This document shows, piece after piece, positions 25,882 through 35,620 of a stretch of DNA of 64,000 bases. Source of the stretch: JARRPM01 sp963792815 (GTDB taxonomy: Bacteria > Pseudomonadota > Gammaproteobacteria > Pseudomonadales > Halieaceae); assembly GCA_963792815.1 (NCBI GenBank), contig CAWBXR010000007.1:310001-374000 (forward strand). The letters run 5' to 3'. Within the stretch, counting starts at the first letter, position 1. Each line of letters begins with the position of its first letter. The notes under the pieces were generated by a model. The model did no database searches, was not told the DNA's origin, and worked only from the letters and a program-made list of their open reading frames with translations. The position numbers and the translations under genes were made by a program.

Positions 25882-28318
25882 TTACTCTTCCAGGGTCGTG
25901 CGCCCTATCTCCTGTGCGTCCCGCGCTGCTTCACAGAAGGGCATGTCAATCCAGTTGCCGCTTGAATAAAGCTCCGTGGTATCCGCGTAGTGCGGATTGG
26001 CCGGATCTGTGGACTGGGAATAGGTGAGGATGGCATACGCATCCGGGCAATCGCTTTCGTCCCAGGTCACAGCCTGGATGTAGCTGTTGCCATGGGTGAT
26101 ATTGGAGTAGCCCTCTCCATCCACGAGGCTGGAGGTAATTACGCTGAACATCATGGAGCCTGAGCCACCGTGAATGCCGTAGCGGGTACCGTTCTTCTCA
26201 TCGAACTGCACCTCACCCCAGGGCGTATCCATGGCGATACCGGCTGTCACAAGGGTGTCGACACCATCGGCAAACGCCTGTTTGACGGCTTCAACCACTG
26301 CCTCATTCGCGGTATTGAGATCCCGGGGGGTATTGACCGGGTCAGCCGGGTCAAAGGGCACCGCCCAGAGGTCGTCCGTGCCACTAACCGCTTTCCAGAA
26401 CTCGAAGAAAATGTGCCCGCCGACACTGTCCAGTCTGATGAGCGCCATCCCAGTCTGCAAGCACTGAGCAGGCCTCGGCTGCAGTTGCGGGGTTACCCGA
26501 ATAGGCAGACCAGTCGTCTACCCCGGAGCAGATATTGATCACATCAGCGACTACCAGCTCCGCGGCGTGGTTGGTTGCCTGGTAGCTGAGCTGGCGGATA
26601 TTGTCGATATTGAAGCCGGGAGCAGCCAAGGCCGTCAGTGCCGGCCAGGCGATTCTCCGCCTGGGTCGAAGGTATGCCGTGTGCGGACACTCTGCGGTAC
26701 ACCTCCTCCTTGCCGATAATCGGGGAGAAACCCGTCGAGCAGCTGCCGTGGATTGGCCAGCCAGTAGCTGTCGTTGGCATTGGCGCCGTAGCTGCGGGTC
26801 TCCAGCTTGGGCAGGTTGTCGTAGCCGAAAATACCCTCGGCGGTATCCGGGTCATTGCCCCACTCGCAATCGGAATCGGAACCATCCATGGTGACGAAAC
26901 CCTGATTCCGTCAACAGAGTCTGCAAGCAGGCCGCGGATACAGCTGTTGTACTTGCTGATGGAGACGTTGGGCACCACGGAGATATCGCTATACAGGGCG
27001 TCACCGTAGCGATCAGCGGCAATGGTATTGACCCAGGGGATACCTATCGAGCGCAGCGCCTGCTTGAACTCATCCAGGTTGGCAGCCTGGCCCATGCGCA
27101 CCCACTGCTCAAGGCCCCGCAGGTTCTCCAGGTTGGCGTCGCGGTAAGTCAGCAGGGTACCCACCGCGTTGGGCCAACCGGCCAGGAGCGGAGATACCGC
27201 GCCAAGGTCCACGATAGGACCAAAATGCGAAAGGTAAAAGGTGTGTTCCACCGTCTGCACCGAGCCATCGGCTCGCAGGTTCTGCGCAGTCACTGTGCGG
27301 CTCTCGATATCGCGAATCTCGCCGTCGTAGATGTACTGCATCTTGTCATCAGGGTTCAGCTCCAGCTCGTAAAAGGTAAAGCGGCTGCCGGTGCTGACCG
27401 TATGCGACCAGGCAATATTATGGTTGAAGCCGATGACTGGCGCCGGCAGGCCCAGCAGAGCCGAGCCCATTACGTCATATTCACCGGGCAGGGTCAGGTG
27501 GAACATGAAGAAGCGCTCATAGCCCTGCCACGGGAAAGTGCGGATTGCCGAAAAGGATACCGGAGTTAGTCTGGGATGCGTCGGCGCCGACGGCGTAGGC
27601 GTTACTGCCTATCTCTTCAGCGGCCGGCATGTCCATGGCCGCGGTCACCGTCTCCTTGTCCACTGTCGCCAACAGCTGCTCCCCGGCGGTAATCCCCGCC
27701 GGCAGGGCACCGGCTACAGCATTGTCCGGCGAAGCGGCCACAGCGAAACCAGACAGGGGATCGGAGCTGGCGCGTAAAATCTGCTTGTGTATCCGTTGGA
27801 CTACATCCAGAACATCTACCTGGCGCACCCAGGAGGCGCCGCGGCAGCCCTCGTCACCCTCGGCGAGATTCTCCACGCCAGTATCAGCCAGGTAGCGATT
27901 CAGACCCGCGGCATAGCCGGTAAGGTTCTGCTGCAGGAACTCAGGAAACGCATCGAACATGCGCTGCGCCGTGTCCTTGTCATTGAACAGTTTCATTACC
28001 AGGTCGAGGTCCAGGTCACCATCATCACCGAAATAGCGCGCGGAATCGCCATTGCCATCGACAATGGCTCTCATCACTACGCAGTAGTTGGCCTGCGCGG
28101 CGACATAACCAGCGCCGTAGCCCAGGCTGCCCCAGTCATCGGCGGTCACGTGCGGAATCCCGTACTCGGTGTAGACGATGTCTGCCGAATACGTGGTGTC
28201 GGTAAGTGGCGGCACCACCGGCTGCGACTTTACCGCCATTATTGTCACAGGCGGCCAGCAGGCTTACGGATAATACGGCGGCAAGTGGGCGAAGGCGCCC
28301 GGATTTAATCAGATTCAT
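25882..28318 (-). pseudogene. penicillin/acyl-homoserine-lactone acylase family lipoprotein, multiply frameshifted
   Basis: An Ntn-hydrolase of the penicillin-amidase family, starting at 28318 with a lipoprotein signal (LAVLSVSLLAAC-like). The alpha chain has TEYGIPHVTADDWGSLGYG. The autoproteolytic junction and nucleophile Ser are in EEIGSNAYAVG. NHNIAWSHTVS, DSYWLANPRQL and HGGSGSMMFSV mark the beta chain. The protein moves between frames at about six places: near 28230, 27530, 26900, 26735, 26635 and 26455. Each segment is well conserved with no in-frame stops. The high local density of indels makes real decay more plausible than in other frameshifted genes here, though sequence error remains possible. 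Confidence 0.75.
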
Positions 28319-28397
28319 CGCTTGAGCCTCTTATTAAAATTAATCTTGAGAGCTGCCATAGTACCCGCTGCTTCAGGTTATTGCAGCTATCTCCTGT

Positions 28398-28418
28398 CGG
28401 GGTCAGAACCCGACCCCG
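28398..28418. terminator. REP-like hairpin downstream of crotonase gene
   Basis: A 7-bp stem CGGGGTC / GACCCCG with loop AGAACCC lies in the 129-bp gap between the acylase start and the crotonase stop. It could terminate the upstream minus-strand operon. GGGGTC...GACCCC hairpins also resemble REP-type sequences, but only one is seen here. Confidence 0.35.
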
Positions 28419-28447
28419 TATTACGCAAAGCACTGGCCGAAGCTCTT

Positions 28448-29212
28448 CTACAGCTTGCTGAAATCCGGCGCGCGCCGCTCCATAAACGCAGTCACCGCTT
28501 CGATATTTTCCGGTGAACCGGCCTGGCGCATCATGCCCGCCTGTTCCGCCTTGATCGCGGTATCGATTGACGGCAGGTGATGCAGGCGCAGGCTGCGCTT
28601 GATCTCCCGCAGGGAGTTGACCGGCCACTGGGCGATTTCCCGGGCCTTTGCCAGGGCGTGGTCAAACAAGTCACTGTCGGGCACCACCGCGGCAGTGATG
28701 CCACATTCCAGCGCCTTGTCCGCATCCACCCACTCGGCGGTGTAAAACAGCTCGGCGGCACGCTGGGCGCCGATATTGGCCTGCAGCATGTAACTGCTGC
28801 CCCACTCCGGCACCAGGCCGAGGCTGGCAAAGGGCAGGCGCAGGCGCAGGCTCTCCCCGACATAAACGATGTCGGCGTGAAACAGCACGGTGGCGCCGCC
28901 ACCGACGGCCACCCCCTGGGCCGCGGCCACCAGCGGTTTGTCGAACTCGACCACCGCACGCGCGGCGGACTCAAAAGGGTGTTCCTCACCGGGCGCCATA
29001 TCGCCAAAACTCGCCAGGTCCACACCCGAGCAGAAGTGATCGCCGGCGCCGCACAACAGCACGCAGCGCACTGCATCGTCTTCGGCGGCATTCCTGAAAG
29101 CTTCGCGCAGAGCCACCCACATCTCGTTGTTGATGGCGTTTTTCTTTTGCGGCCGGTTGAGGGTCAATACCCGCACGCCGTCGCGATCCTCCGAGAGCAG
29201 ATACTCGCTCAT
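28448..29212 (-). CDS. enoyl-CoA hydratase/isomerase family protein
   Basis: 254 residues from MSEYLLSEDRDGVRVLTL at 29212; the frame runs further upstream but would overlap the nitroreductase gene. The crotonase fold is clear: LNRPQKKNAINNEMW, the oxyanion-hole GAGDHFCSGVDLASF, and AQGVAVGGGATVL. The usual hydratase Glu pair is not obvious, since the segment reads FASLGLVPEWGSSYML with one Glu, so isomerase or hydrolase activity is possible. It is transcribed with a nitroreductase-like gene and a second crotonase. Confidence 0.87.
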   Translation of the reverse strand: MSEYLLSEDRDGVRVLTLNRPQKKNAINNEMWVALREAFRNAAEDDAVRCVLLCGAGDHFCSGVDLASFGDMAPGEEHPFESAARAVVEFDKPLVAAAQGVAVGGGATVLFHADIVYVGESLRLRLPFASLGLVPEWGSSYMLQANIGAQRAAELFYTAEWVDADKALECGITAAVVPDSDLFDHALAKAREIAQWPVNSLREIKRSLRLHHLPSIDTAIKAEQAGMMRQAGSPENIEAVTAFMERRAPDFSKL

Positions 29213-29231
29213 AGCAATCCCCGTATTGTCA

Positions 29232-29915
29232 TCAGGAGTGGAAGTGGACACAGTCTGCCAGGCTCGCCCGGTCTGTCGCACAGCGGTTAACCGGCGCATC
29301 CGGGTCGGGGAAGCCAAAAGAAATACCGAACAGCAGTTTGTTGCCGGGATCGATCTCGAGCAGCTCGCGGACAACATCGGCCTCGAAACTCAGCGCGGTC
29401 TGCGGGCAACTGCCCAGGCCGTGGGCAGTCATGGCCAGCATCAGTGTCTGCGCATACATCCCGAGGTCACATGCCTCCCGCGGGCCAAACGGCTCCGGCA
29501 GGAACAGGAAAGCCGCGTGGGGCGCGTCATAAAATGTAAAGTTGTGCATGAACTGCTCCTGCCGGCGGGCCTTGTCTTCCCGCGCTATACCCACGGCTTC
29601 GTACAAGGCCCGGGCGGCCCCGTACTGGCGCTCCCTGTAGATCCCGTGGTAGACGCCGTCATAGGGAACATCCAGACTCATCTCGCCCTTCATGAAACGC
29701 GCGGGCAACTCCTCGCGCAGGGTCGCAAGGCTGGCGCCGGACGCCACGTGGGTGATCCAGGGCTGGGTATTGCAGTTGCTGGGCGCGCGCTGGGAAACCG
29801 AGAACAATCTTTCCAGTGTCGCTGCCGGCACCGGCTCGGGCAGAAACGCACGCAGGGAACGGCGCGCGAGGACGACGTCATCAAATATTCGGGCCTGTTC
29901 GGTCATGGCAGTCAC
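29232..29915 (-). CDS. nitroreductase family protein
   Basis: 227 residues, an FMN-dependent NADH/nitroreductase-fold protein. It begins with DDVVLARRSLRAFLPEPVP, followed by FSVSQRAPSNCNTQPWI, the FMN phosphate-binding signature (S-x-x-N-x-Q-P-W). The C-terminal part has QTLMLAMTAHGLGSCPQTAL and LLFGISFGFPDPDAPVN. An alternative start is the second Met at 29906. It lies between two crotonase genes on the same strand, so it may reduce an enone or ring intermediate of the same pathway; this is inference. Confidence 0.9.
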   Translation of the reverse strand: MTAMTEQARIFDDVVLARRSLRAFLPEPVPAATLERLFSVSQRAPSNCNTQPWITHVASGASLATLREELPARFMKGEMSLDVPYDGVYHGIYRERQYGAARALYEAVGIAREDKARRQEQFMHNFTFYDAPHAAFLFLPEPFGPREACDLGMYAQTLMLAMTAHGLGSCPQTALSFEADVVRELLEIDPGNKLLFGISFGFPDPDAPVNRCATDRASLADCVHFHS

Positions 29916-29971
29916 TCGTCGGAAAAAAGGCGTTCATTATGCGCAGCGTGATATCGATTTGCTACCGGCGG

Positions 29972-30790
29972 TTATTTCCCGGTGAACACAGCGGGACGCT
30001 TTTCCTTGAACGCTCGCATGCCTTCCCTGGCGTCAGCGGATGCGAATACCGGCCCCGCAAGCTCGTCCGAGGCGATCATGGCGTCGGCTTCGGCCATACA
30101 TTCCTGGTGCTCTCGCAGGGACCGGGTCACCGCCCGCACCGCCAGCGGTCCATTGGCGCAGATTTTCGCGGCCAACTCGCGGGCAGCTGCCAGGGTCTCG
30201 CCCGCGGGGACTATCCGATTGATGAGCCCGATCTCCAGCGCGCGCTGGGCGCTGATGTGCTCGCCGCACAGCAGCATTTCCGCCGCCAGGCAATAGGGAA
30301 TCTGCCGCCGCAGGCGCACTGTCGATCCGGACATGGGATACAGGCCCCGGGCGACCTCGGTAACACCAAACATCGCGTTGTCTGCCGCCACCCGGATGTC
30401 AGTACCCTGCAGAATCTCGGTACCACCGGCCAGCGCATAGCCTTCCACCGCAAGTATCAGCGGCTTGTTGGGCCGGTTGTCCCGCAGCAGTGCCTGCCAG
30501 TGCACGTTCGGCACCTCGGCCATTATCGCCATGAATTCCTCGGTGGAACGCTGCTGCCCCTCCGCCCCCGCCTTGAGGTCCATGCCCGCGCAAAAGGTAT
30601 CGCCGTTGGCGGTGAGGATTGCGCAGTAAAGGTCGTCGTCTTCCTCCAACCGCCGCCAGGCCTTGTACATGCCCAGCAGCATCTCGGGGCTGAACGCGTT
30701 CTTGGCCTCGGGGCGGTTGAGCGTCACGATCAACACGTGTCCGTCCTGTTCGACGATGCAGTTTTTGGTGCTTATATCCAGTTCAGTCAT
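29972..30790 (-). CDS. enoyl-CoA hydratase/isomerase family protein
   Basis: 272 residues, crotonase superfamily. Visible motifs are LNRPEAKNAFSPEMLLGMY, ANGDTFCAGMDLKAGAEGQ (oxyanion hole), and VEGYALAGGTEIL. FGVTEVARGLYPMSGST carries one candidate catalytic Glu. It probably hydrates or isomerises an enoyl-CoA in the catabolic cluster. It is the first gene after the 426-bp intergenic region carrying repeat copies 3 and 4. Confidence 0.9.
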   Translation of the reverse strand: MTELDISTKNCIVEQDGHVLIVTLNRPEAKNAFSPEMLLGMYKAWRRLEEDDDLYCAILTANGDTFCAGMDLKAGAEGQQRSTEEFMAIMAEVPNVHWQALLRDNRPNKPLILAVEGYALAGGTEILQGTDIRVAADNAMFGVTEVARGLYPMSGSTVRLRRQIPYCLAAEMLLCGEHISAQRALEIGLINRIVPAGETLAAARELAAKICANGPLAVRAVTRSLREHQECMAEADAMIASDELAGPVFASADAREGMRAFKEKRPAVFTGK

Positions 30791-30814
30791 TTTTTTGTTC
30801 TCGATGTGTAGTAC

Positions 30815-30930
30815 GGCGTCGCCCCGTTAGCAGGGGCTACCCGGACTCGCCGTGAATACGTCCATGTAGGCTCGTTTCGGCCATCCATGGCCTCAACGGT
30901 CCGGGTAGCCCCTGCTACCGGGACGACGCC
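30815..30930 (+). repeat. hairpin repeat, copy 3 (forward)
   Basis: The core 30843-30902 is identical to copy 1 over all 60 nt. The arms 30815-30842 and 30903-30930 pair over 26 of 28 positions (GGGGCTACCC next to the core, GGCGTCG at the outer end) and share nothing with the arms of copies 1, 2 or 4. Confidence 0.9.
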
Positions 30931-31079
30931 TTCGCTATTTACCTTGAAGATCCGACACTACTCAATGCGAGCAGATTCAGCTCTATTGAGCCACCGTCAG
31001 CTTACCCGGCGATGCAGCAAATGGAAGCTTACCCTGGCCCGGTTCACCTTCGCTTCCTCAATACACAGTGCGGTGCAAG

Positions 31080-31192
31080 GGGGGCAAATCGGGCAGGGGT
31101 TTACGGGACCGTTGAGGCCATGGATGGCCGATACGAGCCTACATGGATGTATTCACGGCGAGTCCCGTAAACCCCTGCCCGATTTGGCCCCC
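31080..31192 (-). repeat. hairpin repeat, copy 4 (reverse)
   Basis: The reverse-oriented core 31106-31165 differs from copies 1 and 3 at two positions. The arms 31080-31105 and 31166-31192 are complementary over 26 bp with one bulged base; the inner part is GGGGTTTACG. It faces copy 3 across 149 bp. Confidence 0.9.
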
Positions 31193-31216
31193 GCTGAGTG
31201 CAGCACCAACTATATG

Positions 31217-32849
31217 TCACGAAACCCGATGCCCCCCAGCCAGCGCAATCTCCAGCGCCTTCGGATAAGCCGGCTTGCCACTGGGTGCGCGCGGCACCTC
31301 CTCCACCACGTGCAACTCCCGCGGCACCTTGTACCCGGCAATATGTTTACGCGCTTCTTCCTGCACCGATGCCAGCGAGATCGACGCACCGCCGCGAGCT
31401 GAGACCACAGCGGTCACCTTGCTGCCGAAGCGCTCGTCCGGGGTGCCCACCACCAGGCAATCAAAAATATCCGGGTGGGCTTTCAGTGCCTGCTCCACCT
31501 CTTCAGGGAACACTTTCTCCCCGCCACTATTGATACAGTTGGAGCCGCGCCCGAACACGGTGATGCTGTTGTCCTCTTCCAGCCGGGCCTCGTCACCCAT
31601 GAGCAGCCAGGGCTTGCCATCGACATCGACAATCGTCTTGGCCGTCTTGACCGGGTCGTTGTAATAGCCCACCGGGATGTAGCCGCTGCGAGCGAAAATA
31701 CCCATCTCGCCGGGTGCGACGTGGCGGTGGGGCTCGCCTTCTGTGTCGGAAATTACCGACATGAATTCGCTTTTGCTGACGTTGCCCAGGCCCTGGCCTT
31801 TCTTGCCGCCGCCGTCCATACCCATGTTGCCGCTTTCGGAGGAGCCGAAGGAATTGGTGATGAACACATTGGGGAAGTGCTGCCGGAAGGCGTCCTGCTT
31901 GCTGGTGGAGAACACTGCGCCGCCGGAGCCCACGCTGAAAATCGAGCTCAGGTCCCAGCGCCCGGGGTTGGCGTCCAGGGCGTCCAGCAGGGGTACCGCC
32001 ATGGCATCGCCTACGATGGTGATGGCGTTGACTTTTTCCCGGGCGACGATGTCCCAGATCTCCTCTCCCACCAGTGAGCGCGCCGGGTTCAGCACCACTG
32101 TATTGCCCGCCAGCAGCTGGATACAGGCGTACCACCAGCAGGCACCGTGCATCAGCGGCGCCAGTGCCATACCCACGATGGGAAAGTCCCCTACCCGGTC
32201 GGCAATCTGCTCCGGCTCGGTTATCGCGCCGTCCGGGTGAAACCAGCCACCGCCGCCCATGGCAGCGAAAAACACATTCTTGTGGGGCCACATCACTCCC
32301 TTGGGATGACCCGGTGGTGCCGCCGGTGTAGAGGATGAACAGGTCATCGTCGGCGCGTTCGGCGAAATCCCGGGCGCTGCTCTGTCCTGCCAGGGCGCTC
32401 TCGTACTCCGACCGAGTCGATCGCGGCGGCGTCGCAGCCGCTGTCATCCGACACATGCACGAGGGTGGCAAGGGCCGGGCGCAGCCGGCCAGCACCGCCG
32501 CAATATGGGGCGTAAATTCCAGGTTGTGAATGCAGGCCACCATGTCGGAGTTGGTGAAAATGTAGAGCAGTTCATCCTCGACATAGCGGTAATTGACATT
32601 GATCGGCACTGCCCGCAGTTTGAAGCAGGCCAGCATGGCTTCGAGGTATTCATTGCAGTTGTAAAGGTACAGGCCGACGTGGTCCCCCGCCTTGACACCC
32701 CGGCCTGCGAGATAGTGGGCCAGCTGGTTGGCGCGCCGTTCCAGATCGGCGTAGCTCGCGCGGTGGTCGCCGCAGACCAGGGCGTCGCGAGCCGGCACCT
32801 TGTCCGCCACCATCTCGTACATATCGGCAATATTGAAGTGTTTGGCCAC
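31217..32849 (-). pseudogene. acyl-CoA synthetase (FadD-like), three frameshifts
   Basis: An ANL-superfamily CoA ligase starting MAKHFNIADMYEMVADKVP. The true protein changes frame near 32466-32478 (one more C in a CCC run would restore RPLATLVHV), near 32406-32414, and near 32307-32313 inside the P-loop (FILYTGGTTG then HPKGVMWPHKN). Downstream motifs are intact: NSFGSSESGNMG, KPWLLMGDEARLEED and VPRAPSGKPAYPKA. Repaired length is about 540 residues. It heads the minus-strand Ltp/DUF35 gene set and 18 bp separate it from the upstream thiolase-like gene, so it probably activates the substrate of that pathway. Confidence 0.8.
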
Positions 32850-32867
32850 AGCTGCGTTCCTCAGTTA

Positions 32868-34031
32868 TCAGGGTTTGTCGGCACCGACGACCCACATGGC
32901 AAAAAACTGGGCGCCACCGCCGTAGGCATGGCCCAGTGCGAGACGCGCGCCTTCGACCTGGTGCGCCCCCGCATCCCCCCGCACCTGGCGGGCGGCCTCG
33001 GCAAAGCGGATCATGCCGGAGGCACCGATTGGGTTGGAACACAGCACCCCGCCGGAGCAGTTCCAGGGGATATCGCCACCCTCGTCCAGTGAGGTGGCGC
33101 CGGACATGGTGAGTTTCCAGCCCTCCCCCTCAGGGGCGAAGCCGAGATTTTCCAGCCACATGGGCTCATACCAGCTGAACGGGACGTATACCTCGGCGCA
33201 GTCCAGGTCCTTGCGCGGGTCGCTTATCCCCGCCTGGCGATAGACATCCGCGGCGCAATCGCGGCCGGCCTGGGGGCTGACCTCTTCGCGCCCGGCGTAC
33301 ATCGTGGGTTCCGAGCGCATCGCCACGCCGCGAATCCAGGCGGGGGGCTTGGGCGAGTCCGACACCAGTTCCTCGGCGGCGATGACCATGGCGCAGGCGC
33401 CGTCGGATGAAGGGCAGGCCTCGAGAAAGCGGATGGGGTCCCACAACATCATGGAGTCCTCCACTTCCTGCATCGTGATTTCGGGCAGCTGCAGGTGAGC
33501 CAGCGGGTTGCGCGCGCCGTGCAGGCGGTCCTTCACCGCCACCTTGATGCCCACATCGTAGGGCGCCCCGGAACGGCGCATGTACTCGCGAATAATCGGC
33601 GCGAAATAACCGCCGGCACCGGCGTTGAGATGCACTGAAAAGGGCTGCGGTGTCGACAATGCCCACATGGCATTGGACTCGGACTGCTTCTCAAAGGTGA
33701 CAGTGAGCACCCGTTTGAACATACCGCTCTGCACGTGGGACGCTGCCACCAGGGCGGTGGATCCCCCCACCGAACCGGCTGTATGCACCCGCAGCATGGG
33801 CTTGCCGTTGCAGCCAAGGGCGTCGGTGAGATAGATCTCGGGCATGATCACACCCTCGAACATGTCGGGCGCCTTGCCGATGATCACCGCCTCGATATCG
33901 TCCCAGCCAAGGCCCGCATCCTCCAGGGCATTGACCGCCGCCTCGCGCACCAGGCCGGCGATCGAAACATCACCGCGCCGTGTCTTGTAATGGGTCTGGC
34001 CGATGCCGACCACTGCTGCCAGTTTAGCCAT
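32868..34031 (-). CDS. thiolase-fold lipid-transfer (Ltp/SCP2-like) protein
   Basis: 387 residues with the thiolase fold, but the usual nucleophile segment reads MLRVHTAGSVGGSTAL, without the active-site Cys of true thiolases. Later segments EVYVPFSWYEPMWLENLGF and NCSGGVLCSNPIGASGM are typical of the Ltp family. Relatives such as Ltp2 are retro-aldolases that cleave steroid side chains and work as a complex with a DUF35 protein. Two DUF35 genes lie just upstream, supporting that reading. Its start overlaps the stop of the next thiolase-like gene by one base. Confidence 0.82.
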   Translation of the reverse strand: MAKLAAVVGIGQTHYKTRRGDVSIAGLVREAAVNALEDAGLGWDDIEAVIIGKAPDMFEGVIMPEIYLTDALGCNGKPMLRVHTAGSVGGSTALVAASHVQSGMFKRVLTVTFEKQSESNAMWALSTPQPFSVHLNAGAGGYFAPIIREYMRRSGAPYDVGIKVAVKDRLHGARNPLAHLQLPEITMQEVEDSMMLWDPIRFLEACPSSDGACAMVIAAEELVSDSPKPPAWIRGVAMRSEPTMYAGREEVSPQAGRDCAADVYRQAGISDPRKDLDCAEVYVPFSWYEPMWLENLGFAPEGEGWKLTMSGATSLDEGGDIPWNCSGGVLCSNPIGASGMIRFAEAARQVRGDAGAHQVEGARLALGHAYGGGAQFFAMWVVGADKP

Positions 34032-35098
34032 CAGGGACTCTCCAGTACTGCGACGAGGTTGTGTTGCAGGCAGGGGCCGGAGGTGGCGTGAGCGACCCCC
34101 CGGGATATGTCCCCGGCCACGATCCGGCGGAACACCTCGCCAATGCGCGACAGGCCCGACGCCATCATCAGATTACCGGCCATCACCCCGCCGCTGGGGT
34201 TGATAACGGTTTCGTCCCCCAGGCCCAGCGCCCGGCTGAGGATGATTTCCTGGTGACTGTAAGGCGCATACAACTCAGCTACTTCCACCGGTCCGCGCCC
34301 CACGCCTGCCGCCGCAGCTGCCTGGCGGGTCGAAGGTGAATCGGTGAGGTCGCGCATACCCAGGTTGTGGGTCTCGATACGATGATCAATGCCGCTGATC
34401 AGAGCATAGGGCACGCCCCATTCCCGGGCCTTGGCCACCGTACAGATAATCATCGCCGCTGCGCCGTCAGCCACCGGCGCACAGTCGGATTCGCGCAGGG
34501 GCGACACCACGGTGTCGGCTGCCAGCAGCGACTCCACCGAGAACTCACCGCTGATCTGCGCATGGGGGTTGCCCATGGCATGTTTGCGCGCCCGCGCCAC
34601 TACCTCGGCCATGCTTTGCTCGCTGGCCAGTCCTTTCTCTATCAGCAGGCGCGCCTGCATGGCAGCCAGGGATACCGTGTCCACCCACAGCGGCGCGAGA
34701 TAGTAGGGGTCGAGTTGCTGTGACAGCACTGTCGGCAACTCCCCGGCGGAGGCTTTGGCAAAGCCGTAGATCAGGGCCGACTCGGCCTGGTCCATGCGGA
34801 TTTTCAGGATCGACTCGTACAGCGCCCAGGCTGAGTCCATCTCCACATGGGATTCCTTGATCGGGGGTACCGCTCCCAGCGCGTCGACCCCGGCGACGAA
34901 GGCGAAAGCAGCCCCCTGCAGGTAGTCGCAACTACCCGAGCAGACAAAGTCCACGTCCTGGGCATTGTTGAGGCCCACCTGGCCAAACACGGCCCGCAAC
35001 TGGGGCATGATCAGCTCGACCTCGTTGGCGGCTCCCGCCCTGGCAAGGCAGTCAGACTGGCTGAAAGCCACAATTGCAATTTCTTTCATAGCGGTCAT
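34031..35098 (-). CDS. thiolase family protein (SCP2/Ltp-like)
   Basis: 355 residues, thiolase fold. The first Cys region is FVCSGSCDYLQGAAFAF, with DCAPVADGAAAMII in the middle and NPSGGVMAGNLMMASGLSRI and SGPCLQHNLVAVLE near the end. A likely start is the ATG at 35098 or the in-frame ATG at 35089. It overlaps the DUF35 gene by 4 bases and the other thiolase-like gene by one, so the set is translationally coupled. It may pair with its neighbour as a heteromeric thiolase or aldolase. Confidence 0.82.
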   Translation of the reverse strand: MTAMKEIAIVAFSQSDCLARAGAANEVELIMPQLRAVFGQVGLNNAQDVDFVCSGSCDYLQGAAFAFVAGVDALGAVPPIKESHVEMDSAWALYESILKIRMDQAESALIYGFAKASAGELPTVLSQQLDPYYLAPLWVDTVSLAAMQARLLIEKGLASEQSMAEVVARARKHAMGNPHAQISGEFSVESLLAADTVVSPLRESDCAPVADGAAAMIICTVAKAREWGVPYALISGIDHRIETHNLGMRDLTDSPSTRQAAAAAGVGRGPVEVAELYAPYSHQEIILSRALGLGDETVINPSGGVMAGNLMMASGLSRIGEVFRRIVAGDISRGVAHATSGPCLQHNLVAVLESP

Positions 35099-35616
35099 TG
35101 CTCGCCCTCCCAGCCTGTAATGGGAAGCTTGCCAATCCGCTCGACCGGCACATCCGGTTCATCGATGGGCCTGAAATAGCGGATATTGTCCATCGCATAG
35201 GTCCACTCTGCCTCGGGTTTCCACACCGCCTGCACCCGCTGGCCGATATGCACCTCGCTGTTCTTGCACTCGCTCATCAGGTGGATGAAGGAAATATTGG
35301 CCCCGTCCAGCACCAGGTTCGCTATCACAAAGGGCGGCTTGATCGGGTTGTTTGGAATGGGAATGGCCACCACGGTAAAGGACTGCACGGTAGCCTTGTC
35401 AGGCAGTACCACCTCCTCCTCGGTGGGTACACCACAGGCGGGACAGGAGCCCCGTGGTGGGATATACACGTTCTCGCAGCGCGGGCAGCGCTGGCCGGTG
35501 AGCACACCCTCGCGGATACGTTGCAGGAAACGGGCCGGCGCGCGCCCGGCGGTAAAGTTGTACTGCAGGTAGATGGGCGTCTCTATGCGGGTTACTGCTT
35601 CGGTCTCGTCACTCAC
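35095..35616 (-). CDS. DUF35 / Zn-ribbon OB-fold protein
   Basis: 173 residues. A rubredoxin-like zinc ribbon (CPRCENVYIPPRGSCPACG, two C-x2-C pairs near residues 41-58) is followed by an OB fold (VQSFTVVAIPIPNNPIKPPF). Proteins of this kind are the small partners of thiolase-fold Ltp proteins and modulate acyl-CoA binding. The 4-bp overlap with the thiolase-like gene downstream supports a complex. Confidence 0.88.
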   Translation of the reverse strand: MSDETEAVTRIETPIYLQYNFTAGRAPARFLQRIREGVLTGQRCPRCENVYIPPRGSCPACGVPTEEEVVLPDKATVQSFTVVAIPIPNNPIKPPFVIANLVLDGANISFIHLMSECKNSEVHIGQRVQAVWKPEAEWTYAMDNIRYFRPIDEPDVPVERIGKLPITGWEGEQ

Positions 35617-35620
35617 TGCC

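Larger units (their letters stand above)
30791..31216. other. 426-bp intergenic region with paired repeats
   Basis: This lies between two minus-strand genes (crotonase and CoA ligase). It holds copies 3 and 4 of the hairpin repeat in opposite orientation with a 149-bp spacer. An open frame of about 170 codons crosses it on the plus strand, but it runs through both repeats and into the antisense of the ligase, so I do not call it a gene. Confidence 0.7.

Noticed and set aside
19071..31192. Interpreting the four repeats as a CRISPR array
   Set aside because: Only two units per locus, in opposite orientation, with no regular spacers and no cas genes.
30887..31402. Open frame of about 170 codons on the plus strand
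   Set aside because: It crosses two hairpin repeats and continues antisense to the CoA ligase; composition is not protein-like and no family is recognisable.
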